A stretch of DNA of 64,000 bases from Pseudomonas folii (GCF_014357575.1 NZ_JACONW010000005.1:24826-88825), one strand, 5' to 3'; positions 43,628 through 52,755 are shown, numbered from the stretch's first letter. The notes: generated by a model from the sequence alone, not told the origin. Translations and numbers: made by a program.

Positions 43628-44111
43628 CGCTCTCCACTGTCAACTGAATTGATGACTGGGGGAGTCAAATTGGCCATGAAGCATGCGAAGTGAAATATAA
43701 GTTCAGCAAGGGCTCAGTTTTTTCACCCTCCGGCGCCTGACAGCAGATTTTCGATAGTATGAAAAATGCCGCAATCGACGTTTGTATCGGCTTGAGTTAT
43801 CGCCCATACGGACGTTGCGATATTCAAATCGCAGGCGTGGGTGTGCTCTCTAATGCGGTTGAGAAAACAACACATGCTTATTCCCGGACAGTCGTTTTTT
43901 ATCGGAAGCAGGGTGTGCTATGGCGGGCCTGTATTGCCGCAGACTCTTGCTTTTAGACGAAATATTTAGCGTCATCTGCCGACCCCATGCTGCTTTAATG
44001 GATGCGATAGCCTACCCACACGAACACACCGCACTGGTCGGACGAGGTTTCTGACTTGAGTGACTTTGTCGTTTGACAGCTGTGAGCTCAATACAACTTT
44101 AGGGGACCGGT
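43628..44111. other. Intergenic region, no gene recognised
   Basis: A 484-base gap between the cyclase-like gene and the solute-binding protein. A 65-codon open frame starts at 43759, but it has no ribosome binding site and no recognisable family. The gap probably contains the promoter of the solute-binding protein. I see no RNA gene or terminator. Confidence 0.4.
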
Positions 44112-45752
44112 ATGACCAAAGAAATAAAAGACTCTGCGCTGATCACAGGTGAGGAAAGCCTGCGTGCTTTCGAGTGTTTGCAGCACGGTATGTCACGGCG
44201 AGATACGTTGCGCCTGCTGGGCATTGCCGGAATAGCCGCTGCCAGCGCCAGCAGCCTCTTTGGTGCTGCCGGAAAACTGTTGGCCGCTGAAACAACGAGT
44301 GGCGCGGGGGTGGGCAAACCCGGCGGCCGTATTAGGGTCGCGGCCGTGTCAGGCTCTACTGCTGACACCCTGGACCCGGCAAAGGGTTCACTTTCAACCG
44401 ACTACGTGCGCCAATACATGTGCTACAACGGGCTGACACGGTTTGACGACAAACTTGTGCCGCAGATGGAGTTGGCTGAGCGTATCGAGACCAGCGACTC
44501 GACGCTCTGGACCATTACGTTGCGCAAAGGCGTCACTTTTCATAACGGCAAATCGCTTGAGCCTGCCGATGTAGTGTTCTCGCTGTCACGACATAAAGAT
44601 CCCGCGACAGGGTCCAAGTTGATGGCGTTGATGAGTCAATTTGAAGAGGTCAAAGCCACCGGCCCCTTAGAGCTACAGATTCGTCTGATTGCCCCCAACG
44701 TCGAGCTACCGTCTATTCTGGCTGTTTCGCACCTGTTGATTGTACCGGCCGGCACCACCGATTTCGCGCTTGGCATCGGCACAGGGCCATTTAAGGTCCA
44801 GGAGTTCAAGCCTGGCATTCGTTCCCTCATGGTGCGCAACAGCCAATATTGGAAGCCAGGACTGCCTTACCTAGACGAGATCGAGTGCATTGGCATAAGT
44901 GATGAGTCGTCACGCGTCAACGCGCTGTTGGCGGGCGATGTTCACGTGATCACTGGGGTTAATCCACGCTCTACCAATCGAATCAAGGCTAGCGCCAAGC
45001 ATCAGGTGATTGACTCCCCCAGTGGTAATTACACCGACTTGATCATGCGCCAGGACCAGATGCCAGGAAAGAGTCCGGAGTTCACTCAAGCCATGAAACA
45101 TCTGCTTGATCGAGAACAGATCAAATCTGCAGTATTTCGAGGTTACGCTGTGGTCGGTAATGACCAGCCGATTGCACCTGGCGCCCGTTACTTCAACGCG
45201 GACTTGCCGCAGACTATTTACGATCCACAAAAGGCCGCTTTTTTACTGAAGAAGGCTGGTCTGAGTGGCATCCAAATCCCGATTGCGACCTCCGCGATCA
45301 TTCCTGGCGGCGTGGATATTGCTACGTTGCTGCAGCAATCTGCTCAGCAGGCTGGACTCAAGCTAACCATCAATCGCTTGCCAGGCGACGGTTATTGGGC
45401 TAACCATTGGATGAAGCATCCTCTCAGTTTTGGCAGCGTTAACCCAAGGCCAAATGCGGATGTACTATTCACGCAGTTTTTCCAGTCGAACGCGCCCTGG
45501 AACGAATCAGGTTGGAATAACCCCCAGTTCGACCAGATGCTCTCGCTCGCGCGTGCAGAAAGTGACGAAGCGAAGCGTCGTCAGTTGTACGCCGATATGC
45601 AGGTGCTGGTCAGTCAGCAAGGCGGAGTGGGGATTCCAGTGTTCATCAGTAACATCGACGCCACTGATAACCGCATCAAAGGTTATGGAAGCAACCCTTT
45701 GGGAGGGTTCATGGGATACATGTTCGCTGAGCAGGTTTGGCTTGATGCATAG
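44112..45752 (+). CDS. ABC transporter solute-binding protein, peptide/opine family 5
   Basis: A 546-residue periplasmic binding protein of the DppA/OppA family (SBP_bac_5). A twin-arginine signal is visible at residues about 36-68: SRRDTLRLLGIAGIAAASAS ending at KLLAA. The mature part reads RIRVAAVSGSTADTLDPAKG and contains the EPADVVFSLSR motif typical of the family. Preceded by AGGGGA. No permease or ATPase genes accompany it; only a degenerate DppD-type ATPase fragment exists 24 kb away, so it would need transporter parts encoded elsewhere or act as a stand-alone sensor or binder. Confidence 0.88.
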   Translation: MTKEIKDSALITGEESLRAFECLQHGMSRRDTLRLLGIAGIAAASASSLFGAAGKLLAAETTSGAGVGKPGGRIRVAAVSGSTADTLDPAKGSLSTDYVRQYMCYNGLTRFDDKLVPQMELAERIETSDSTLWTITLRKGVTFHNGKSLEPADVVFSLSRHKDPATGSKLMALMSQFEEVKATGPLELQIRLIAPNVELPSILAVSHLLIVPAGTTDFALGIGTGPFKVQEFKPGIRSLMVRNSQYWKPGLPYLDEIECIGISDESSRVNALLAGDVHVITGVNPRSTNRIKASAKHQVIDSPSGNYTDLIMRQDQMPGKSPEFTQAMKHLLDREQIKSAVFRGYAVVGNDQPIAPGARYFNADLPQTIYDPQKAAFLLKKAGLSGIQIPIATSAIIPGGVDIATLLQQSAQQAGLKLTINRLPGDGYWANHWMKHPLSFGSVNPRPNADVLFTQFFQSNAPWNESGWNNPQFDQMLSLARAESDEAKRRQLYADMQVLVSQQGGVGIPVFISNIDATDNRIKGYGSNPLGGFMGYMFAEQVWLDA

Positions 45753-46014
45753 GTAGGGCTGACGCAGCCTGCTTACGACGCATGCTCATCCGGACAAATC
45801 TGCGCGGTGGATTGGCAGGTCGCAGCCCGTAGCGTTGTTGATGAAGCGGCTCGTGATGTGGGCTCGGCGAATCGCTAAGACGCCGAAATATGTGCGCTCT
45901 TGTCACGAATGCAAAAGCGCCGAATTGTTGTTCGCTCGAAATTAGGGGGGGGCGAGTCAAACCTGTGGCTGTCCCTACCGTAGGAAATGGCCACGCCAAG
46001 GGAACGCTGCGTCA

Positions 46015-46833
46015 TTATGTCCAACGATGAGCCGGTGCATCGCGCACCGCGTCATGTAAAAGGCGGAAGGCTGGGTGTTCCAGTGCCTTGCTGCTATAAC
46101 ACAATCCCACCCTACGGCTTGGCAGAGGGCTATTGATGAGTTGGGTCGTAACGCCTTGCATTGTCTCTACCAGAGAGCGAGGCAAGACTGCGACGCCTAT
46201 CCCGGCCGCTACAAGCAGCAGCGAGTGTTGCAATGATCCGCTGCTGGCTACCGCGGCAGCTGTGGAGTTGCCATATAGTGGCATAACACGCTGGTGGGAG
46301 GGGTGATCGGGGCAGATGATCCAGGGGTAGAGGCCCGTGTTCGTACCCAGGTGTGCGTCCTTGGCGGTCACGAATACAAAGGGATCGTCCCAGATCGGCA
46401 AAAACAGCTCATCCTCGCAACGCTGCTCTTCGACCGCCAGGCGGGCATCGCCTATGCACCCATTCTGGAGGGTAATGTAGAGCTCAGGTACGGCCTGAAC
46501 GGCGAAGCGTAGCAACGCGCTCACATTCCGGGGACTTATGTCGTGTTCGATGCCCAGCGTTAATTGCAGGCGTGTTTCCCGAATGCGAAAGCGCTGGCGC
46601 AAGGCGTCGGATTCGCCCACCAGCGAACAGGCCTGGGGGTACAGTGAGCGCGCCGCCTCAGTTACCTCTACGCCACGGGATCCGCGCTTGAACAAGCTGG
46701 CCCCCAGTGCTTCTTCCAATTGTTTAATGGTCACCGACAGGGTGGGCTGGCTGATGCACAAGCGTTGCGCGGCTGCGGTGATATTGCGTTCTTCGAACAC
46801 CGCGATGAAGGCCTTGAGATGTCGGATATCCAT
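46015..46833 (-). CDS. LysR-family regulator
   Basis: A 272-residue LysR protein, slightly short of the usual 300. The N-terminal helix-turn-helix MDIRHLKAFIAVFEERNITAAAQRLCISQPTLSVTIKQLEEALG is the CbbR/CatR-type pattern. It is divergent from an SDR gene with 100 bases between, so regulation of that gene is likely. It ends convergent with the solute-binding protein; the 262 bases between them hold no gene that I recognise. Confidence 0.88.
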   Translation of the reverse strand: MDIRHLKAFIAVFEERNITAAAQRLCISQPTLSVTIKQLEEALGASLFKRGSRGVEVTEAARSLYPQACSLVGESDALRQRFRIRETRLQLTLGIEHDISPRNVSALLRFAVQAVPELYITLQNGCIGDARLAVEEQRCEDELFLPIWDDPFVFVTAKDAHLGTNTGLYPWIICPDHPSHQRVMPLYGNSTAAAVASSGSLQHSLLLVAAGIGVAVLPRSLVETMQGVTTQLINSPLPSRRVGLCYSSKALEHPAFRLLHDAVRDAPAHRWT

Positions 46834-46933
46834 AGGTATTAACGATGCCTGCGAGAGTAATTAATCATTTTATCGCGGTTATAGGTGTCTTTACACTGAT
46901 GGTTATCTGAAAATTCAATAGCAGGATATATTC

Positions 46934-47659
46934 ATGACAAAGCCATTGATCATCATCACCGGCGCTAGTTCGGGTATAGGCGAGGCGTCAGCGCGGCTGT
47001 TCTCTGCCCAGGGCCACCCCTTGTTGCTGCTGGCCCGCCGAGTCGAGCGCCTGGTTCAACTTGGCTTGCCTGACACACTCTGTCGAGACGTCGATGTGAC
47101 GGATCGCGAGGCGCTGCTGGTCGCCGTTCAGGAAGCCGAAGCGCAATACGGACCGGTTGATGCCATTATCAACAATGCAGGTGTCATGCTGCTAGGCAAT
47201 ATGAGCGACCAGGACCCAGAAGAGTGGGATCGCATGTTCGACGTTAACGTTAAGGGCATGCTCAATGGAATCCACGCCGTGCTAGGTGGTCTAATCGAGC
47301 GCAATCGAGGCACCATCATTAATGTCGGGTCTGTGGCCGGGCGAAAGACGTTCCCGAACCACGTTGCTTATGTGGGCACCAAGTTCGCGGTACACGCCAT
47401 ATCGGAAAATCTGCGCGAAGAAGTGGCCGCGCACAATGTACGCGTCATCACAATCGCCCCTGGTGCTGTGGAAACCGAACTGCTAAGCCACACCACTGAC
47501 GAGGCGATCAAAGCTGGATACCAGGACTGGAAGGCCGGCATGGGTGGCGTGGTGCTCTCGGCTGCCGATGTCGCCAGCGCAATACTCTATGCCTATGAAC
47601 AGCCGCAGGGCGTTTGCATCCGTGAGATTGTGATGGCAGCTACGCGTCAGCAGGCGTAA
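46934..47659 (+). CDS. Short-chain dehydrogenase/reductase
   Basis: A 241-residue classical SDR: cofactor motif GASSGIGEASARLF, NNAGVM, catalytic Ser in VGSVAG and YVGTKFAVHA (Tyr-X3-Lys). It resembles clavaldehyde/YdfG-type reductases and would interconvert an alcohol and aldehyde or ketone with NADP(H). AGGA precedes the ATG. It is the target expected for the divergent LysR gene. The substrate is unknown; a role in aromatic or side-chain metabolism would fit the neighbourhood. Confidence 0.9.
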   Translation: MTKPLIIITGASSGIGEASARLFSAQGHPLLLLARRVERLVQLGLPDTLCRDVDVTDREALLVAVQEAEAQYGPVDAIINNAGVMLLGNMSDQDPEEWDRMFDVNVKGMLNGIHAVLGGLIERNRGTIINVGSVAGRKTFPNHVAYVGTKFAVHAISENLREEVAAHNVRVITIAPGAVETELLSHTTDEAIKAGYQDWKAGMGGVVLSAADVASAILYAYEQPQGVCIREIVMAATRQQA

Positions 47660-47798
47660 ACGCGTCATCTAAATGTAGCTGCAAGTGATTAATGGGACGC
47701 TGTGGAGTAGGCCGGCGATTCCTCCGCCTAATTCAATGTGGGCGGTTGCCTACTAACAACAGGCAAACTTTGTTTGACCGTCTGCTGGTGATAGACAC

Positions 47799-47960
47799 TG
47801 TTGAAGAAGTCTTTTTTTGAACACTCTAGGGCCGGACGGTGGAAGTGGGTATTAAGCAGATTTTAGGTGAAATCTAAGCGTGAAAGGCTATGCGGGGATC
47901 CAAGGTTTAATCTTCGGCGCGTTCTTTTTCTGCCTCCAAAACTATGGACAACTTTCAACA
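47799..47960. repeat. Possible solo insertion-sequence end or small inverted-repeat element
   Basis: TGTTGAA at 47799 and TTCAACA at 47954-47960 face each other; the ends continue as TGTTGAAGAAGTC and (inverted) TGTTGAAAGTTGTC. The 160 bases between contain no gene. Inverted-repeat ends of this sequence look like those of IS1182-/IS5-type elements, and a transposase remnant of that kind lies at 49637. It may be a miniature derivative. Confidence 0.35.
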
Positions 47961-48102
47961 ACATCGGTCACTGAGATGAGCAACAGAGTCGGCTGGCTCG
48001 CTTGGTACACACTGATTGAGTCAAGCCGTCGCGGTTTCAGCAAGGCCGTGTACAACTGTACCTATCAACTCATCCCGGCGGCGACCGTTCAGGATTGTCT
48101 GA

Positions 48103-48549
48103 CTATAAAATTGGGTCGTTATGGCCAGCAGCACGACGTGCATCGAACAAGCGATTTAGTTCGCCCACGCTAACGGTGCGAAACCGCTTTACCAGCACAG
48201 ACTCTGCTTCTCGTAATGCCTCGTTGACTGCAAGATTGACCACCTGCTCGATCATACAGTCGGGGTTGGAGCGCTCATTGCCGATGGCGAACAGCGAGGG
48301 CTGCCCCACCGCGTTATAGATGTCCAGTAACGTGACTTGCTCAAGATCACAGGTGATTACCCAGCCTCCACCATGACCTTTCTCCGAGCGGACGTAACCT
48401 GCATCCCGCAAGCCGGACAGCATTCTACGAACAACGACCGGGTTCGTTCCAAGCATTTCGGCTATCCGTTCCGACGTTACCGGCTCTCCGTGCCGAGCCA
48501 TGTGTACCAGGATATGTAGCATTCGCGAAAGACGGCTGTCGTAACGCAT
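48103..48549 (-). CDS. Rrf2-family transcriptional regulator
   Basis: A 148-residue Rrf2 protein. The winged helix is MRYDSRLSRMLHILVHMARHGEPVTSERIAEMLGTNPVVVRRMLSGLR, with the wing EKGHGGGWVITCDLEQ. Only two cysteines (in ITCDLE and NPDCMIE) are present, so it is not the three-Cys iron-sulfur type (IscR/NsrR); YwnA/CymR-like members with protein or thiol inputs are nearer. AGGAG before ATG 48549 sets the start. It is divergent from a methyltransferase with a long palindrome between, which marks its operator. Confidence 0.88.
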   Translation of the reverse strand: MRYDSRLSRMLHILVHMARHGEPVTSERIAEMLGTNPVVVRRMLSGLRDAGYVRSEKGHGGGWVITCDLEQVTLLDIYNAVGQPSLFAIGNERSNPDCMIEQVVNLAVNEALREAESVLVKRFRTVSVGELNRLFDARRAAGHNDPIL

Positions 48550-48589
48550 CGTTTGCTCCTTTGTTGCTGATACTTGGCAGAAAGCACCC

Positions 48590-48618
48590 ACTCATGATAC
48601 TTGTAAAGTTACATGAGT
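48590..48618. promoter_or_regulatory. Rrf2 operator palindrome
   Basis: A 29-bp inverted repeat with 13-base arms around a GTA centre; 11 of 13 arm positions pair (ACTCATG on the left, CATGAGT on the right; inner ACTT and AAGT). It lies between the divergent Rrf2 and methyltransferase genes. Length and symmetry suit an Rrf2 dimer. It overlaps an apparent ATG at 48613, which therefore is unlikely to be the real start of the methyltransferase. Confidence 0.65.
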
Positions 48619-48633
48619 TTTGAGGACAGCGCG

Positions 48634-49413
48634 ATGCGCGAATTCGAGAAGGCTGATCACTGGGACGCTGCAGCAAAGCACTATCAGAAAACGGCACACC
48701 CCTTCACTGCACACTTCGCGGAGGCGGCGCTCGCACGGATCCCCCTAACGCCGAAAAGCCGCGTGCTTGATGTCGCCACTGGCACCGGAGCCCTCGCATT
48801 GGCAGCCGCACGAACCGGCGCACAGGTGCTGGCAACGGACTTTTCCCCCGCCATGGTGGCTTGTGTGAAAAGCGCAGGACTGCCTAATGTGGAGGCCCGG
48901 GTCATGGATGGCCAATCGCTCGATCTGCCAGATGCAACCTTCGACGCGACGTTCTCGATCTTCGGTGTGATCATGTTTCCTGAGTGGCGCAAGGGGCTAG
49001 CCGAAATGCACCGCGTCACTACCATCGGGGGATATGGCATTGTCGCAACGTGGCAAGAAATGGGGGCAGCGACGTTTCTTTTACTGGGAAATGTCAGACG
49101 AAAGCTTTTCCCGGGCCGCGAGGGCATGGCGATGCCCGAGGCAGTAAAAGCGTTGAGCAACACACTGGATTTCGCCCGCGAACTGATCGCCGCCGGGTTC
49201 CGGGATCCTGTCATCGAGAGTGTGACAAATGCCTATCAGCTGGATGTGAAGTCGCTCGATAACCCTGACACACTGTTTGGAATGTCACCCGACTGGACGA
49301 GTCTGACCGATACAGAAAAGGCAGCAGTGATCGCCCACGTCAAGGAAATGGCAGGCAATAATCCTATCTTGCCCATTCCATCTACCGCATTGATCGCGGT
49401 TGCGCAGCGATAA
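48634..49413 (+). CDS. Class I SAM-dependent methyltransferase
   Basis: A 259-residue methyltransferase of the UbiE-like class. Motif I is VLDVATGTGALALAAARTG, with ATDFSPAMV (motif I/acidic loop) and DATFDATFSIFGVIMFP following. An ATG at 48613 is in frame, but it lies within the operator palindrome; GAGGA (48622-48626) spaced 7 bases before the ATG at 48634 sets the start at MREFEKADHWDAAAKHYQ. It is divergent from the Rrf2 gene and would be derepressed by the signal Rrf2 senses. The substrate is unknown. Confidence 0.88.
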   Translation: MREFEKADHWDAAAKHYQKTAHPFTAHFAEAALARIPLTPKSRVLDVATGTGALALAAARTGAQVLATDFSPAMVACVKSAGLPNVEARVMDGQSLDLPDATFDATFSIFGVIMFPEWRKGLAEMHRVTTIGGYGIVATWQEMGAATFLLLGNVRRKLFPGREGMAMPEAVKALSNTLDFARELIAAGFRDPVIESVTNAYQLDVKSLDNPDTLFGMSPDWTSLTDTEKAAVIAHVKEMAGNNPILPIPSTALIAVAQR

Positions 49414-49636
49414 CGATCGACCTGTCTAACCATGAGAAGCACATCGAGGGAAGGGTGGGTAAAAACTCTCAAACAGAGGCAGACATCGGCTGTTGAACGA
49501 TAAGACACGGCAAAACAATGGCCTCCTCCGTCACAGACAGGTACCGACCGACTCTGTTGAAAAGAAAATCTCCTGCTTGGCCTGCGGCAAAATCAGATCA
49601 TCGGCCAGCGGGAGGATTCGCAGCATAATCGGGCAA

Positions 49637-49985
49637 TTGTCGAGCGGACGAGAGAGACTGTTTTACTCCTTCAATATTGAAGATCACATCCTAGCCAATC
49701 CCCTCCTGGGCAGCATTATCGCTGCCTCGATCTCAGCGATCTGCGCCATGAACTCGCCGATTTTTATAGGCTAATTGGGGCGTCCATCGATTGATCCCGA
49801 ACTGATGATTCGCCTGTTGGGAGTAGCCTACTGCAACGGCCTCGCTCCGAACGTCGGTTGTGCGGAGATGCTCATTTTAATTTGGCGTATCGCTGGTTCT
49901 GCCGCTTGAGCCTCGAAGATGAAGTCCCATCACTCTCCGGTTTCCCAGAATCGCCACGGTCGAATGTGCCTTGCGATTTCAATTG
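49637..49985 (+). pseudogene. IS1182-type transposase remnant
   Basis: Read through shifting frames, this region contains RERLFYSFNIEDHILANPLL, then LRHELADFYRLIGRPSIDP, then ELMIRLLGVAYCNGLAP, then HFNLAYRWFCRLSLEDEVP, which in order make up the N-terminal (DUF772) part of an IS1182/IS5-like transposase. At least three frame disruptions are present and the catalytic C-terminal part is missing. The rest of the gap (49414-50046) contains nothing else that I recognise. Confidence 0.75.
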
Positions 49986-50046
49986 TGTCGTACGCTAGAT
50001 GCGAGTCTCGTTTCCGGCTCCAATTCCTGGTGCGTAGACTGTATCG

Positions 50047-51301
50047 TCAATCTGTGGTTATAAGCGCAGCGTTTTGCCGCAACAGGTCTAGGTAGCTCGC
50101 CCATTGTTGAGCGGCCTATCGGCGTTGCGCCAATAATTGCGCGCGCGCATACACCGCTCCGAGCGCACCTGGCATCCGGTGGGATAGCGACAGTTCGAGC
50201 ACAATGGGATCAATGCCCAAGTGCTCGTGGGCGATGTTCCGGTAAGTGGCGCGAAAGCCGTGGGCAGTGATGTTGTACTCCGGCCAGATACGCTGAAAGG
50301 ACTTGAGCATGGAGGTCGGGTTTATGGGGCGTCCCGGATAGACCGGCGAGACGAACACCCAGCCTTTGCCTTCTTCATCCACACGCGAGTTTATGTAGTT
50401 CGCGTAACAGAACCAAGGCTTGCTCAGGCAACGGCACGATGTGTTTGCTCTTGTCCAGGTGCTTGGTCTTGCTCACCACATAACGCCAATCGGCGCCGAC
50501 CAAGTCGACATCTTCCCAGCGCATCTGCACCAGTTCGCCTGGGCGAACCGGCAACATGACCAGCAACCGCATCGCTGCGGCTACGCTGCCGTGGTTACAG
50601 TCATCCAGACGCAGGAGAAACCTGCCTAGGTAGGCCGGCCTTTCGATCGCTGGGTTGCTGGTCACGACATGGCGGATCTTCAACTCTTCAATGTTGCTTA
50701 GCGCCACATTGCGTTCCACCCATCCGCGCCCCTCGGCAAAGCCTAGGACGGCACGGATGATAGTACGCACGCGGCGGGCCATGGCCATGGTGCGCTGACG
50801 GCGCAACTCCGTAATGATTGTGGTGATGTGCTCCAGCCTGATCTCGCTGACCGGGTTTTTACCTATCGCGGGCAAGATGTGGTTGTTCAGCGCTCCGTTA
50901 AACCCCGCGATGGATTTGCTCACCAGCTCGGCAGACTTGAACGTCAACCATTGCTTGGCTACGTATTCGAAAGTGCGCACCTCGTTGAGCAGGTGTGCTT
51001 CGATCTTGGCGGTCTTGGCCTTGAGCGGTGCAGTGTGGTTAGCCACGTCGCGGCGCGCGCCGCGGGCAATGTCGCGCGCTTCCTTGAGACTAATGTCGGG
51101 GTAAGCGCCGATGGAGAAACGGTTTTCCTTGCCATGCAGGCGATACTTCAATCGCCAAACCTTGGACGGGGATTTGCCGACCTTGCTCGACGCCCTGACC
51201 TCCAAGTAGAGACCAGGGACTTCGCCGTCGGCATGCTTGCCACATTCGGTCAGCGAGCGGATGAAGGCATCGCTCAGTTTTCGTCTGAAAAATGACTGCA
51301 T
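50047..51301 (-). pseudogene. int: P4-type tyrosine integrase, frameshifted and interrupted
   Basis: The first frame encodes residues 1-308, with the N-terminal DUF4102-like domain (YRLHGKENRFSIGAYPDISL) and the first catalytic Arg in MLPVRPGELVQMRWEDVD. Near 50380 the frame shifts; the second frame continues with WVFVSPVYPG, the H-X-X-R box HGFRATYRN, the second His in LSHRMPG and the nucleophile Tyr in GAVYARAQ. It then meets an in-frame TAG (50116-50118), after which conserved residues still follow (QQWASYLDLLR) up to a TGA at 50047. Two separate lesions make it a pseudogene unless they are sequencing errors. It adjoins attR. Confidence 0.85.
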
Positions 51302-51305
51302 TATC

Positions 51306-51367
51306 TGGGGGCATCGGTGGTGGCATCCTTTTTAAGGAACCGAAATTTGCCCCCAATTATGCCCCCA
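51306..51367. repeat. Right arm-type integrase repeats (TGCCCCCA)
   Basis: TGCCCCCA occurs at 51348-51355 and 51360-51367 (12-bp period) and inverted at 51306-51313, between the integrase start and attR. The same arrangement is found at the left end of the element. Confidence 0.65.
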
Positions 51368-51467
51368 TGAGTCGTAGAATCCATTGGATTTAGACAGGCG
51401 GCATTGGACTTAAATTAGCAGTAAGCACCTGTTTTAAAAAAGTTTTATGGAGTTTAGTGCAACTCCA

Positions 51468-52382
51468 TTACAGGCTATCGGGATCCCCAAAAAACATCTG
51501 AATCCGCGACCGCAACCACCTTTCACCCGGATCATTATCCTGCGACCCACGCCAGGCCATGTGCAGTTCGAAGGTCTGGGTCTCGATAGGCAAAGCCTCA
51601 GCCCTTACCCCGCCAGCGGCCGTCAATACAGCGGCTGCGTAGTCGGGCACTGTGGCGACGATATCGGTACCGGCGAGCAGGGTGGCCAGGCCGTTGAACT
51701 GCGGGACGGCGAGGACGACGTGGCGTTTGCGGCCGACTTTCTCGAGGTGTTCGTCGATAAAGCCACTCAAATCGCCTGCGAAGGACACCAGTGCGTGGGG
51801 CCGGGAGCAGAAGTCTTCGAGGCTCAATGCGCCGGGCATCGTGTCGGCGCGTAGCAGCATGGGTTTGCTGCGGCGCAGGACCTTGCGTTTGGCGTTGGCT
51901 GGCAGGTCGCTGGTGTAGCTGACGCCGATGGATATCTCGCCGGACGCCAACAGTGCAGGCATCAGGATGTAGTTGACCCGGCGAATGACCAGAACGATAC
52001 CCGGTGATTCCGAGCGCAGGCGTTTGAGCAGGGAGGGCAGGAGGGCGAATTCGACGTCGTCCGACAGGCCGATGCGAAACACAGCGGTGCTGGTTGCCGG
52101 GTCGAACTCCGAAGCACGGCTGACGGCCGTGGAAATCGAATCAAGGGCTGGCGAGAGCAGGGCGAAAATCTCTGTTGCCCGGGCCGTTGGCTCCATGCTG
52201 CGACCTGTGCGCACAAACAACGGATCGTCAAACAGGCCACGCAAGCGTGACAGGGCAGCGCTGATCGCCGGTTGGCCGAGAAACAGTTTTTCGGCCGCCC
52301 GCGTCACGCTGCGCTCATGCATCAGGGTTTCAAAGACGATGAGCAAGTTGAGGTCGACGCGACGCAGGTCGTTGCGGTTCAT
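51468..52382 (-). CDS. LysR-family regulator (integration target)
   Basis: A 304-residue LysR regulator of the NodD/NahR/LinR-like branch: MNRNDLRRVDLNLLIVFETLMHERSVTRAAEKLFLGQPAISAALSRLRGLF. The ATG at 52382 starts this family pattern; the frame extends to 52502. Its last ten codons form attR of the island, with an alternative copy at attL, so the coding sequence was kept whole when the element inserted. It is divergent from the quinone-oxidoreductase-like gene, which it presumably regulates. Confidence 0.9.
   Translation of the reverse strand: MNRNDLRRVDLNLLIVFETLMHERSVTRAAEKLFLGQPAISAALSRLRGLFDDPLFVRTGRSMEPTARATEIFALLSPALDSISTAVSRASEFDPATSTAVFRIGLSDDVEFALLPSLLKRLRSESPGIVLVIRRVNYILMPALLASGEISIGVSYTSDLPANAKRKVLRRSKPMLLRADTMPGALSLEDFCSRPHALVSFAGDLSGFIDEHLEKVGRKRHVVLAVPQFNGLATLLAGTDIVATVPDYAAAVLTAAGGVRAEALPIETQTFELHMAWRGSQDNDPGERWLRSRIQMFFGDPDSL
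51472..51497 (+). repeat. attR: attR, right end repeat inside the LysR gene
   Basis: The 26-bp copy lies in the last codons of the LysR gene (51468-52382), coding MFFGDPDSL, and differs from attL at two positions. Because both copies code the same residues, the LysR gene stays intact after integration; the altered bases came with the element. The 3' end of a protein gene is an uncommon integration site compared with tRNA genes. Confidence 0.8.
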
Positions 52383-52755
52383 GGCGGGAGATCTCGGGCC
52401 GTTGATCGATGCGATGGTGTGCAAACAGCGGGACACTTGCAGCTGTCTGGTGAAGCAGGGTGGATCTAGCTGACACATCTCGGGCATGAATAGTACGAGC
52501 AAACGCTACCTTTACGCATTCATAAATTTTCCGCGCGCCAGACGCCCGGCAACGCTGCGGGTTGCATTGTCTCGCTGACATGCGAACAATGGCCGCCCAT
52601 GAATGCATGAGCGTTTGACGATTGGCCTGGGAATATCCATGCGAAACCTATGACAATCGATGACAGACATGTCGACTATTAATAGCCACTGATAGTGTTA
52701 CCGGCAGAGCCCGGATAGAGTTCATGGCATCAAGGTTTTCTAGGCGAGGTTCGAA

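Larger units (their letters stand above)
5248..51497. mobile_element. Decayed integrative conjugative element / genomic island (about 46 kb)
   Basis: The boundaries are 26-bp direct repeats (5248-5273 and 51472-51497) that match at 24 positions; both encode the final residues MFFGDPDSL of a LysR-family regulator. TGCCCCCA repeats lie just inside both ends and a P4-type tyrosine integrase gene adjoins the right end. The interior holds a MobH-type relaxase remnant, insertion-sequence debris, truncated ars and sulP genes, and intact catabolic, efflux and sensory cargo. The integrase and relaxase are both broken, so the element is probably no longer able to move by itself. The repeats and broken genes are seen directly; ICE ancestry follows from the relaxase family. 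Confidence 0.85.

Noticed and set aside
43759..43956. 65-codon plus-strand frame in the gap before the solute-binding protein
   Set aside because: No ribosome binding site, no domain, no partner gene; reported only as intergenic.
48613..48633. ATG at 48613 as start of the methyltransferase
   Set aside because: It lies inside the 29-bp palindrome and lacks a ribosome binding site; GAGGA precedes the ATG at 48634.
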